From positions 1-6,732 of the forward strand of contig JBBRMQ010000234.1 in NCBI GenBank assembly GCA_038230775.1: a DNA stretch of 6,732 bases, in the 5' to 3' direction. Below are positions 1 through 5,981 of this stretch, piece by piece. How positions within the stretch are numbered: position 1 is the first letter of the stretch; the number at the start of each line of letters is the position of its first letter. The notes under the pieces are model-generated. The model saw only the letters and a program-made list of their open reading frames with translations, ran no database searches and was not told where the DNA came from. The position numbers and the translations under genes are program-made. Source of the DNA: JBBRMQ01 sp038230775. Its GTDB lineage: Bacteria > Acidobacteriota > Thermoanaerobaculia > Gp7-AA8.

Positions 1-1171
1 AACGCTTCGGCAGCGGCCAGCCGTTCGCAGTCAATCGCCGCATCTGCATCTTCACGTCGTGCGCAACGAAGAGCCGGTCGCCGGCGAACAATCGCCGCAG
101 CTCTTCGGCGACCTCCGGCGTGCCGGCCACTTCTCTCGCGATCGGAACGATGAGCGCATCGGCCACCCTCATCGAGAGCGAGGCCGCCAGCAAGGCGTCG
201 ACGCCGTCCGGACTGACCGACTCGAGCCAGATTGCGATCGGACCGTCGCCCGCAACGTACTCGCGGACTTCCTCCGCCGACTTCGCCACCCGATAGTCCC
301 GCTCCACCGCCGGCGCCTCGGGCAGATACTCCTGCATGAGCGACGCGAACTCCAGACGGGAGAAGACATCGTGCAGTTTGGCGCGATCGGGCTCGCCGAG
401 CTTGAGCGTCTCAAAGTCGATGTCGATCGGAAGATCGCACTTGATCCTGGCGAGATCGCGCGAGAGAAAGGCCTTGTCGCGTCCCTCTTCGAGCTTCTTC
501 TTCTGCGCGGGCTTGACCTCGCCGAGGTGCTCGTAGACGCCATCGAGCGAACCGAATTGCTGAACGAGCGCCTTCGCGCCTTTCTCACCGATGCCGGGAA
601 CGCCGGGGATATTGTCGATCGCGTCGCCCCAGATCGCCATCACGTCGACGACCTTCTCCGGCGGCAATCCGAACGCTTCCTCCACGCCTTTCGCGTCGTA
701 CATCACTTCGCGGCCGGTGTGGTAAAAGCGGATGCCGTCGCCGACCAGCTGGAAGAAATCCTTGTCCGACGTCGCGAGCACGACGTCGTATCCGCGATCG
801 CGCGCCACGCACGCGAGCGAGCCGATGAGGTCGTCCGCTTCCCAGTCCTCGACCCCGATCACAGGAATCCCCAATCCGCCCAGCACCTCGTTGACCAGCG
901 GCAGTTGCACCGCGAGGTCGTCCGGCATCGGGCGCCGGTCCTTCTTGTAGTCCGCATACGCCTCGTGCCGCGTCTTCGACGATCCGATGTCGAACGCCAC
1001 CGCGACGCACTCCGGCTGATGATCCTTCAGCAACTTCCGCAGCATCTGCGTGAAGCCGTAGACCGCGTTCGTCGCCAGTCCCGACGAGTTCGTCAGTCCG
1101 CGAATAGCGAAGTAGGAACGGTAGACGTTGTTCGAGCCGTCGATGATGAAGAGGCTTGGCTTTTTCGCCAT
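1..1171 (-). CDS. polA: DNA polymerase I, N-terminal part (partial, continues past the left edge)
   Basis: DNA polymerase I fills gaps and removes RNA primers during Okazaki-fragment maturation and excision repair. The 390 residues in the window start at ATG 1171-1169 (MAKKPSLFIIDGSNNVYRSY). Residues 1 to about 280 form a complete 5'-nuclease domain. Metal-binding acidic motifs are visible at D11, D61, E111-A-D113-D114 and S135-D136-K137-D138, and the helix-hairpin-helix region GDAIDNIPGVPGIGEKGA spans 182-199. From about residue 293 the fold continues into a 3'-5' exonuclease-like domain. There the usual D-x-E motif reads AIWLES (W315, E317), and the second conserved Asp region reads AHDVKMQM (371-377) with Gln near the expected Asp. 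Proofreading is therefore probably lost, as in several known Pol I enzymes. The polymerase domain lies outside the window. A stand-alone 5'-nuclease is unlikely because the sequence continues into the exonuclease-like domain. No clear Shine-Dalgarno precedes the ATG, and a perfect TATAAT lies 11 nt upstream. Confidence 0.93.
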   Translation of the reverse strand, partial: MAKKPSLFIIDGSNNVYRSYFAIRGLTNSSGLATNAVYGFTQMLRKLLKDHQPECVAVAFDIGSSKTRHEAYADYKKDRRPMPDDLAVQLPLVNEVLGGLGIPVIGVEDWEADDLIGSLACVARDRGYDVVLATSDKDFFQLVGDGIRFYHTGREVMYDAKGVEEAFGLPPEKVVDVMAIWGDAIDNIPGVPGIGEKGAKALVQQFGSLDGVYEHLGEVKPAQKKKLEEGRDKAFLSRDLARIKCDLPIDIDFETLKLGEPDRAKLHDVFSRLEFASLMQEYLPEAPAVERDYRVAKSAEEVREYVAGDGPIAIWLESVSPDGVDALLAASLSMRVADALIVPIAREVAGTPEVAEELRRLFAGDRLFVAHDVKMQMRRLTANGWPLPKR

Positions 1172-1182
1172 TGAGGGCGCGG

Positions 1183-1188
1183 ATTATA
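1183..1188 (-). promoter_or_regulatory. Probable -10 box of polA
   Basis: The minus strand reads a perfect TATAAT, separated from the polA ATG by 11 nt. A start site 6-8 nt downstream would leave a 5' leader of only about 3-5 nt, so the polA message would be almost leaderless. That fits the lack of a Shine-Dalgarno sequence. No convincing TTGACA-like -35 is visible at 16-18 bp. The expected -35 position instead falls at the edge of the AGGACT repeat cluster, which could reflect activator or repressor control (inference). Confidence 0.5.
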
Positions 1189-1252
1189 GGACTTGGGGAA
1201 CCGAGGACTGAGTCGCGCCTGGTTGGTGAGGACTCAGCAAGTCCTCAGTCCT
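1188..1252. repeat. Cluster of AGGACT / AGTCCT repeats with nested palindromes
   Basis: Five copies of one hexamer fall within 65 bp. AGGACT occurs at 1188-1193, 1204-1209 and 1229-1234, and its reverse complement AGTCCT at 1240-1245 and 1247-1252. They build two nested inverted repeats: GAGGACT (1228-1234) against AGTCCTC (1240-1246) around a 5-nt loop, and a perfect 9-bp pair AGGACTGAG (1204-1212) with CTCAGTCCT (1244-1252). The cluster sits directly upstream of the polA -10 box. It could be an operator array, or a fragment of a dispersed intergenic repeat; the sequence does not decide. Confidence 0.6.
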
Positions 1253-1253
1253 G

Positions 1254-1259
1254 TATAAA
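1254..1259 (+). promoter_or_regulatory. Candidate -10 box for a plus-strand transcript
   Basis: TATAAA on the plus strand matches the -10 consensus at five of six positions. Transcription would start near 1265-1267, at the base of the ACGGAGCC hairpin, and could produce the small structured RNA proposed for 1265-1453. No convincing -35 box is seen at 16-18 bp, where the AGGACT repeats lie, so this is only a candidate. Confidence 0.3.
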
Positions 1260-1291
1260 CACTTACGGAGCCTTTCGGCTCCGTTCGTGTT
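1258..1291. repeat. Strong interrupted hairpin (8 + 5 bp stem, 4-nt loop)
   Basis: AACAC (1258-1262) pairs with GTGTT (1287-1291), and ACGGAGCC (1265-1272) pairs with GGCTCCGT (1277-1284). A 2x2 internal mismatch separates the two stems and the loop is 4 nt. The plus-strand loop is UUUC. On the minus strand the loop is GAAA, a stable GNRA tetraloop. No T-tract follows on either strand, so it does not look like an intrinsic terminator. It is either the 5' domain of a structured RNA or a regulatory or REP-like palindrome. Confidence 0.6.
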
Positions 1292-1453
1292 ACTGGTTGG
1301 ACCGCTGCGGCCAGTCGGTAGGCTTCAAGGAAGTTTTATGAATAATCGTCCAAAATCGGTCCAATATTTGAGGAGGGAGTCCGCAACGGCCACTTTGCAC
1401 GGGCAGTCAGAAGGGACCCGCGCAGAGGTCTCGAATCTGTCGAAACCTTTTTT
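1265..1453 (+). ncRNA. Candidate structured small RNA of about 190 nt (family unknown)
   Basis: I do not recognise a known RNA family here; tRNA, tmRNA, RNase P, SRP and common riboswitch signatures were not found. The case is structural. A -10-like TATAAA precedes a strong hairpin (1258-1291). A second hairpin follows: ACTGG 1292-1296 with CCAGT 1311-1315, and inner CCG/CGG. TTGGACCG (1297-1304) is perfectly complementary to CGGTCCAA (1357-1364), giving an alternative long-range helix. A third hairpin pairs TGCACGGG (1396-1403) with CCCGCGCA (1417-1424) with one mismatch. The element ends in a stem-loop plus T6 terminator. The region is visibly richer in A/T than the neighbouring genes and has no convincing ORF. 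It could be a free small RNA, or a leader of the gene at 1680, although that start lies 227 nt past the terminator. Ends are inferred. Confidence 0.4.
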
Positions 1454-1456
1454 CAT
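1325..1456 (-). CDS. Weak candidate small ORF, 43 residues, unknown
   Basis: An ATG at 1456-1454 opens 43 codons starting MKKGFDRFETSARVPSDCPC and ending SLLKYWTDFGRLFIKLP, with TGA at 1327-1325. A G8 run lies 4 nt upstream and could pair with the anti-Shine-Dalgarno through G-C and G-U pairs. The tail looks amphipathic and there is a CPC motif. Against it, the codons TTA, ATA and CGA are unlike those of the neighbouring genes, and the ORF lies exactly antisense to the better-supported structured RNA and terminator. I recognise no family. It is listed as an alternative reading of the region, not as an established gene. Confidence 0.15.
   Translation of the reverse strand: MKKGFDRFETSARVPSDCPCKVAVADSLLKYWTDFGRLFIKLP
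1424..1453 (+). terminator. Intrinsic (Rho-independent) terminator, plus strand
   Basis: GGTCTCGA (1427-1434) and TCGAAACC (1440-1447) form seven pairs out of eight around a 5-nt loop, followed at once by six T residues (1448-1453). Bases A1426, G1425 and A1424 can extend the stem into the T-run with A-U and G-U pairs. Stem, small loop and uninterrupted T-tract are the classical layout. No plus-strand protein gene lies upstream, so the terminator implies a transcript starting inside the intergenic region. Confidence 0.55.
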
Positions 1457-1679
1457 GGTGCCCCCCCCACTGCACTTTGTAAGCCAAATCAGATAGCTCA
1501 GCCGATTTGTTGCTTTCCTCGCTCATGACTGTCTCATTCAGCACTCGGCGATGGCAGAAAACGAAGCATTTATGCGGTTTTGAATGGCGCGTTCTCAGCA
1601 CCGGACGAGAATCGACCGAAAACGGCGTTGCGGTAATTTTTTCACGGACTGGCGCCTCCGTTGCAATTCTGACCTTCCC
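1454..1679. other. Gene-free upstream region of the beta-barrel gene, with minor repeats
   Basis: No supported protein gene is seen here. It holds a homopolymer of eight C (1461-1468), which is prone to slippage or sequencing error. A hairpin pairs CAAATC (1485-1490) with GATTTG (1504-1509). A weak stem, ACCG (1615-1618) with CGGT (1631-1634) plus an inner AAC/GTT, is followed by T6 (1637-1642) and could be a second, poorer terminator or attenuator 38 nt before the ATG at 1680. No promoter with both boxes was recognised. Confidence 0.4.
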
Positions 1680-2330
1680 ATGCGCAAGCTCGCGTTCCTT
1701 TTTCTCGCTGCCCTTCCCCTTCACGCGCAGAACTGGAGCGCATCGATCGGCAGCGGTCCGTTCGTTTTCGGCCACTTTGCCGAGCGCACCTCTTCGATCG
1801 GCAACGAAGGAGGCTCATCGACCACTCGATCGCGCCTATCCGCCACGACACGCGCCGGCGCGACCGCGGACATCGAGCGCGACTTCGGTCGCTGGCTCGG
1901 CGTCCGGCTGGAGGCAGCGTGGACGCGAGCTCCGTTGAGTCTCAAGTCGGCGACCGGCGGTTCGAACCTTTCGCTCGACGCGGGAAGGATCAACGTGACG
2001 GAGTTCGCATCGCCGCTCGTGCTTCACCTCAATCGCGGCGCGTTTCGCTTGCAGCTTCTCGCTGGCCCCGCTTACGGGTTGTACACGGTCCGCCGCCGGG
2101 TGGCGGGAGGCGCTCAACTGTTCGACGGCACGCGCGGTCGTTGGGGCGGCATGGCCGGCCTCGGCGCCACGTGGTGGCTGCGGCCACGGTTCGGCGTGGA
2201 GTGGCAGGTCGCCGGCGTCGCCACGCAGTCGCCGTTTCGCGCGAAGGACATCGCGGCGAACGGCCGCGGCGTCCGCATCATTCGTCCGAAGAACGGACAC
2301 ACAACGCTCGGAATCCGTTATCGTTTTTGA
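1680..2330 (+). CDS. Predicted outer-membrane beta-barrel protein
   Basis: The product is 216 residues. It opens with a clear Sec signal peptide (MRKLAFLFLAALPLHAQ; likely cleavage after A16). The mature part shows alternating polar and hydrophobic stretches typical of transmembrane beta-strands, for example GVRLEAAW, FRLQLLAGPAYGLY, WGGMAGLGATWWL and FGVEWQVAGVA. It ends in GIRYRF, with the C-terminal Phe expected for recognition by the BAM machinery. Length and pattern suit a small 8-strand porin-like or OmpA/OmpW-type barrel of unknown role. The frame is open upstream to ATG 1584, but those 32 residues are Arg-rich and would bury the signal peptide, so ATG 1680 is chosen. No good Shine-Dalgarno is visible. 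The HD-domain gene starts one base after the stop. Confidence 0.75.
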   Translation: MRKLAFLFLAALPLHAQNWSASIGSGPFVFGHFAERTSSIGNEGGSSTTRSRLSATTRAGATADIERDFGRWLGVRLEAAWTRAPLSLKSATGGSNLSLDAGRINVTEFASPLVLHLNRGAFRLQLLAGPAYGLYTVRRRVAGGAQLFDGTRGRWGGMAGLGATWWLRPRFGVEWQVAGVATQSPFRAKDIAANGRGVRIIRPKNGHTTLGIRYRF

Positions 2331-2331
2331 T

Positions 2332-2895
2332 GTGACGAAGACGCGCGACGAAGCTCTCGCCCTCCTCCATCAGTACACGCACAGCGATTCACTTCGCAAA
2401 CACGCGCTCGCGGTCGAGCACGCGATGAAGGCATGCGCCCGCAAGTTCGCACCCGATGAAGACGAAGTGCGCTGGGGCATGTGCGGCCTGCTGCACGACT
2501 TCGACTATGAACAGTTCCCGAACGCCGATCAGCACCCTTTTGTCGGCTCGAAGATCCTGAAGGAATCCGGCTTCGACGCCGACTTCCGCACCGCCATCCT
2601 CGGCCACGCCCCTTACACGAACGTGCCCCGCGAATCGAAGATGGCGAAGGCACTCTTCGCCTGCGACGAGCTCTGCGGCTTCCTGACGGCTTGCGCACTC
2701 GTGCAGCCGAGCAAGTCCCTCATGGACGTGAAGCCGCCGTCGGTGAAGAAGAAACTGAAGGACAAGGCGTTCGCCCGAAGCGTGAGCCGGGATGACATTT
2801 ACGCGAGCGTGGCGGAAATGGGAGTCGATCTCGAGGAGCACATCACGTTCGTGCTGAACGCACTGCGCGAGATCGAACCGCTCATTCTTCGATAG
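2332..2895 (+). CDS. HD-domain metal-dependent phosphohydrolase family protein
   Basis: This 187-residue protein belongs to the HD superfamily, whose members use bound metal ions to hydrolyse phosphomonoesters or phosphodiesters (nucleotides, cyclic dinucleotides, ppGpp). Likely metal ligands are H24 (SLRKHALAVEH), the H55-D56 doublet (GLLHDFDYEQF) and D112 (ALFACDELCGF). H68 and H92 are also in positions used as additional ligands in related HD families. No membrane segment or second domain is seen, so it is probably a small cytosolic enzyme of unknown substrate. The start is GTG 2332, because ATG 2330 is followed at once by a stop (ATG TGA). The one-base gap to the barrel gene implies co-transcription. 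The last 14 nt overlap the convergent DUF1858 gene. Confidence 0.85.
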   Translation: MTKTRDEALALLHQYTHSDSLRKHALAVEHAMKACARKFAPDEDEVRWGMCGLLHDFDYEQFPNADQHPFVGSKILKESGFDADFRTAILGHAPYTNVPRESKMAKALFACDELCGFLTACALVQPSKSLMDVKPPSVKKKLKDKAFARSVSRDDIYASVAEMGVDLEEHITFVLNALREIEPLILR

Positions 2896-3094
2896 GCCCT
2901 GCACCCAGCGAGTTGAGATCGGCGATCAGTTTCTCCAGCGACAAACCGTAGGCCGAGGCGACCTGCTCGAGCGTCTCATCGTCGGCTGAGCTGCAGCCCG
3001 AGCATCCGGCGATTTGATACGCGGCAAACACCCATCGCGCGCTCGGATGCCGCGCCAGCACCTCGTTCACCTTCATCTGGGCAGAAAACTGCAT
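2882..3094 (-). CDS. DUF1858 / hybrid-cluster-associated redox-disulfide small protein
   Basis: The product is 70 residues, an all-helical small protein resembling the DUF1858 family (also described as the hybrid cluster protein-associated disulfide redox domain). Family features visible are the N-terminal stretch VNEVLARHPSARWVFAAY, the C31-S-G-C34 pair, and the C-terminal TLEQVASAYGLSLEKLIADLN. The CxxC suggests a redox disulfide or metal site; the physiological role is unknown. The start is ATG 3094-3092. M7 (ATG 3076-3074) is an alternative but has no better ribosome site. A TATAAA box lies 10 nt upstream. The gene is convergent with the HD gene (14-nt tail overlap) and divergent from moaD with only 23 nt between start codons. 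No hybrid-cluster protein gene lies in the window. Confidence 0.8.
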   Translation of the reverse strand: MQFSAQMKVNEVLARHPSARWVFAAYQIAGCSGCSSADDETLEQVASAYGLSLEKLIADLNSLGAGPIEE

Positions 3095-3104
3095 CGCCCG
3101 CCAT

Positions 3105-3114
3105 TTTATAGAAT
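3105..3114. promoter_or_regulatory. Overlapping divergent -10 boxes for the DUF1858 gene and moaD
   Basis: On the minus strand TATAAA (3110-3105) lies 10 nt before the DUF1858 ATG. On the plus strand TATAGA (3107-3112) and TAGAAT (3109-3114) lie 5 and 3 nt before the moaD ATG at 3118. The two boxes share bases, so the promoters could not be occupied at once. The spacing implies leaderless or nearly leaderless messages in both directions. No consensus -35 box was found for either. Confidence 0.4.
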
Positions 3115-3117
3115 GCG

Positions 3118-3366
3118 ATGGTGAGAGTGCGCCTTCTCTATTTCGCGGTCCTGCGCGACATCACCGGTTCGGCGACCGCGGAGATCGATCTGCCGAATGG
3201 CTCGAACGCCGCCGACGTGTGGGATCGCCTCCGCACGCAGCATCGCGAGCTCGGCAGCTACCGACAGCCGCCGATGGTCGCGGTCAACGAGGAGTACGTC
3301 GGCCCGAACCACATTCTGCGCGACGGCGACGAGCTCGCGTTCATCCCACCCGTGGCGGGCGGATGA
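3118..3366 (+). CDS. moaD: Molybdopterin synthase sulfur carrier subunit MoaD
   Basis: This 82-residue ubiquitin-like protein is the small subunit of molybdopterin synthase. Its C-terminal Gly is activated to a thiocarboxylate that supplies the sulfur for the dithiolene of molybdopterin. It begins MVRVRLLYFAVLRDITG, has a central VAVNEEYVGPNHILRDGDELAFIPP segment typical of MoaD/ThiS beta-grasp proteins, and ends in the obligatory Gly81-Gly82. Length matches the family. The start is ATG 3118; GTG 3121 is also possible and would fit a leaderless transcript from the nearby -10 box. Its last 4 nt overlap moaE (ATGA). It is the first gene of the six-gene operon. The activating enzyme MoeB and the earlier steps (MoaA, MoaC) are not in the window. 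Confidence 0.93.
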   Translation: MVRVRLLYFAVLRDITGSATAEIDLPNGSNAADVWDRLRTQHRELGSYRQPPMVAVNEEYVGPNHILRDGDELAFIPPVAGG

Positions 3367-3773
3367 CGTACCTCACCGACGAGCCCATCGATCGCGACGC
3401 TCTCATCCGCTCGGTCATGCGCGGTTCCGACGGCGCGTGCGCGCTGTTCGAGGGCCTGGTGCGCAATCACCACCAAGGCAAGTCCGTCGAATCGATTCTC
3501 TATGAGGCCTATCGACCGATGGCCGAGAAGGAGATCGCCAGAGTGGTGGCCGAGGTGTGCGCCGCGTCTCCCGACGTCGCCATTGCAATTCAACATCGCC
3601 TCGGGTTGCTGAAGGTTGGTGAGGCATCGATCGTCATCGCCTGCTCGTCGCCGCATCGCGCGGAAGCATTCGACGCCTGCCGCATGGTGATCGATCGCAT
3701 CAAGGAAACCGTTCCGATCTGGAAAAAAGAGCGCGGCCCGGATGGAGAGGAGTGGGTTGGATGGCAGAAGTAA
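3363..3773 (+). CDS. moaE: Molybdopterin synthase catalytic subunit MoaE
   Basis: MoaE is the large subunit of the MoaD2-MoaE2 molybdopterin synthase. It converts cyclic pyranopterin monophosphate to molybdopterin with sulfur from MoaD. The 136-residue product shows the family blocks GACALFEGLVRNHHQGK (24-40), YEAYRPMAEKEI (47-58), HRLGLLKVGEASIVIACSSPHR up to residue 99, and the catalytic-pocket segment KETVPIWKKE (114-123). K114 and K121 correspond in spacing to the two essential lysines of E. coli MoaE (K119, K126). Start ATG 3363 overlaps the moaD stop (ATGA), which sets the start and suggests translational coupling for equal subunit amounts. The longer in-frame reading from 3219 would overlap moaD and lies outside the family. 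Confidence 0.95.
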   Translation: MTYLTDEPIDRDALIRSVMRGSDGACALFEGLVRNHHQGKSVESILYEAYRPMAEKEIARVVAEVCAASPDVAIAIQHRLGLLKVGEASIVIACSSPHRAEAFDACRMVIDRIKETVPIWKKERGPDGEEWVGWQK

Positions 3774-4354
3774 CTCCGATTCCAGCCGCCAGCGTGATGC
3801 TGCTTCGTGATGATCCACTGGAAGTGCTGATGATCCAGCGGCATGAGCGCAGCTCGTTCGTTCCCGGCGCGTGGGTCTTTCCCGGCGGCGCCGTCGACGA
3901 CGAGGATGCTGCGTTCGCCGACGGCTCGATCGTCAACACGATGCGCATCGCCGCCGCGCGTGAGCTGCACGAGGAAGCCGGCATCTGGCTCGGGAACAGA
4001 CCGGAGATCGACTTCCGCAACCTCGATCTCGAGCGTCTCGTCTGGACCTCGCGCTGGATCACGCCTGTCGGTGTGCCGAAGCGCTTCGACACCTACTTTT
4101 TCCTGGCTTGCACTTCGCGCGAAACCACGACGACGCTGCAGAAAAGCGAAGCCGTCGATTCGATCTGGATCTCTCCGGCCGACGCGGTGCAGCGCGCGAT
4201 GACGGATGACTTTCCTGTCGTTTTCCCGACGCTGAAGAATCTCGAAGCCATCGTGGGCTTCCGCTCCTCCGCCGAATTGCTCGACGCAAGACGCAACGCG
4301 GAGATTCCGACGACGCAGCCGCGCATCGTCGGAGGCAAGATCGTCCTACCGTGA
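3761..4354 (+). CDS. Nudix hydrolase (NUDT7/NUDT19-like arrangement)
   Basis: The 197-residue product is a Nudix-fold hydrolase, which cleaves nucleoside diphosphates linked to another moiety (X). The N-terminal strand PAASVMLL leads into VPGAWVFPGGAVD (34-46) and, after an insertion of about 20 residues, AAARELHEEAGI (64-75). These form a Nudix box with R67-E68 and the E71-E72 metal ligands. The first Glu of the classical Gx5Ex7REUXEEXGU box is not at its normal place, because the glycine pair is separated from REL by an insert. That arrangement is seen in CoA- and acyl-CoA-type Nudix enzymes, but the substrate remains unproven. ATG 3761 is chosen because GGAGAGGAG (3744-3752) lies 8 nt upstream; GTG 3752 is a weaker option. 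The gene overlaps moaE by 13 nt. Confidence 0.85.
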   Translation: MAEVTPIPAASVMLLRDDPLEVLMIQRHERSSFVPGAWVFPGGAVDDEDAAFADGSIVNTMRIAAARELHEEAGIWLGNRPEIDFRNLDLERLVWTSRWITPVGVPKRFDTYFFLACTSRETTTTLQKSEAVDSIWISPADAVQRAMTDDFPVVFPTLKNLEAIVGFRSSAELLDARRNAEIPTTQPRIVGGKIVLP

Positions 4355-5060
4355 ACATCCGCGACATCACCGCACCGAACCCCGGCCCCTACACGCTGAA
4401 CGGCACGCGGAGCTATCTCATCGACGACTTCGCCGTGCTCGATCCCGGGCCGGCCATCGACAGTCACATCGAGGCGATCCGCAGCGCGATGCCGAATCTG
4501 CGCACGATCTTCATCACGCACCGTCATGGCGACCACGCGCCGGGCGCGGTGCCGCTCAAACGCGCAACCGGGGCGCGCATCGTCGCGCCTGCTGGCGTTC
4601 TCGCCCAGACCGACGTCATCGTCTCCGGCGGCGAAGTCATCGACGATCTCGAAGTCATCGCCACACCGGGCCACACCAGCGAGCACGTCTGCTACATGAC
4701 ACCCGACCGCGACCTCTTCACCGGCGACACCGTCCTCGGCGCCGGCACCACCGCCATCTTTCCGCCCGACGGCAACATGGCCGACTACATGCGCAGCCTC
4801 GTGAAGCTGCGGGCGCTGCAGCCGCGACGCATCTTTCCCGCGCATGGACCGACGCGCGATGACGCAACGGCCCTTCTCGACGAGTACATCGCGCATCGCA
4901 AACAGCGTGAGCGGCAGATTGCCGAGGCGGTGAGGGGAGGCGCGCGAAGTGCGCGGGAGCTGCGCGCGCTGATCTATCCCGATCTCGATCCGCGTCTGCA
5001 CGCCGCGGCGGAAATTCAGATCGATGCGCACCTGATAAAGTTGCGCGAGGAAGGGCGAGC

Positions 5061-5064
<4 letters not shown>
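4351..5064 (+). CDS. MBL-fold (metallo-beta-lactamase superfamily) hydrolase, LACTB2-like
   Basis: The 237-residue product has the full set of metal ligands of the superfamily: T-H57-x-H59-x-D61-H62 (THRHGDHAPGA), H108 (TPGHTSEH), D126 (FTGDTVLG) and H165 (FPAHGP). Residues from about 170 form a helical C-terminal extension (DEYIAHRKQRERQIAEAV, then SARELRALIYPDLDPRLHAAAEIQIDAHLIKL) resembling the winged-helix tail of LACTB2-type proteins. Members include endoribonucleases and thioesterase-like hydrolases; the substrate is not predictable here. The start is GTG 4351, overlapping the Nudix stop (GTGA). No ATG exists before residue 47, so GTG is well supported. Nudix and MBL genes are often neighbours in bacteria, hinting at a shared substrate class (inference). 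Confidence 0.87.

Positions 5065-5977
<913 letters not shown>

Positions 5978-5981
<4 letters not shown>

Noticed and set aside
59..1174. 371-residue plus-strand ORF opposite polA
   Set aside because: It is Arg/His-rich low-complexity translation antisense to a clearly recognisable DNA polymerase I frame, as expected for shadows in GC-rich DNA.
1258..1453. tRNA, tmRNA, RNase P, SRP RNA or a CRISPR array
   Set aside because: I looked for the T-loop, tmRNA ends, RNase P and SRP core motifs, and for regular spaced repeats; none is present.
1461..1468. C8 homopolymer as a phase-variation switch
   Set aside because: It lies in non-coding DNA and not between clear promoter boxes. Slippage is possible, but no gene is obviously controlled, and it could be a sequencing-length error.
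1615..1642. Second intrinsic terminator before the beta-barrel gene
   Set aside because: The stem is short (4 plus 3 pairs with an uneven internal loop) and two bases separate it from the T-run; too weak to list as a separate terminator.
1584..1679. Upstream extension of the beta-barrel protein to ATG 1584
   Set aside because: It adds 32 Arg-rich residues ahead of a textbook signal peptide, which would stop the peptide from working; no ribosome site favours it.
1407..1775. 122-residue minus-strand ORF in the intergenic region
   Set aside because: It overlaps the start of the beta-barrel gene, has no recognisable features and mixed composition, and runs through the hairpin region.
4093..5031. 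312-residue minus-strand ORF across the Nudix and MBL genes
   Set aside because: It is antisense to two genes with intact catalytic motifs and shows biased composition only.
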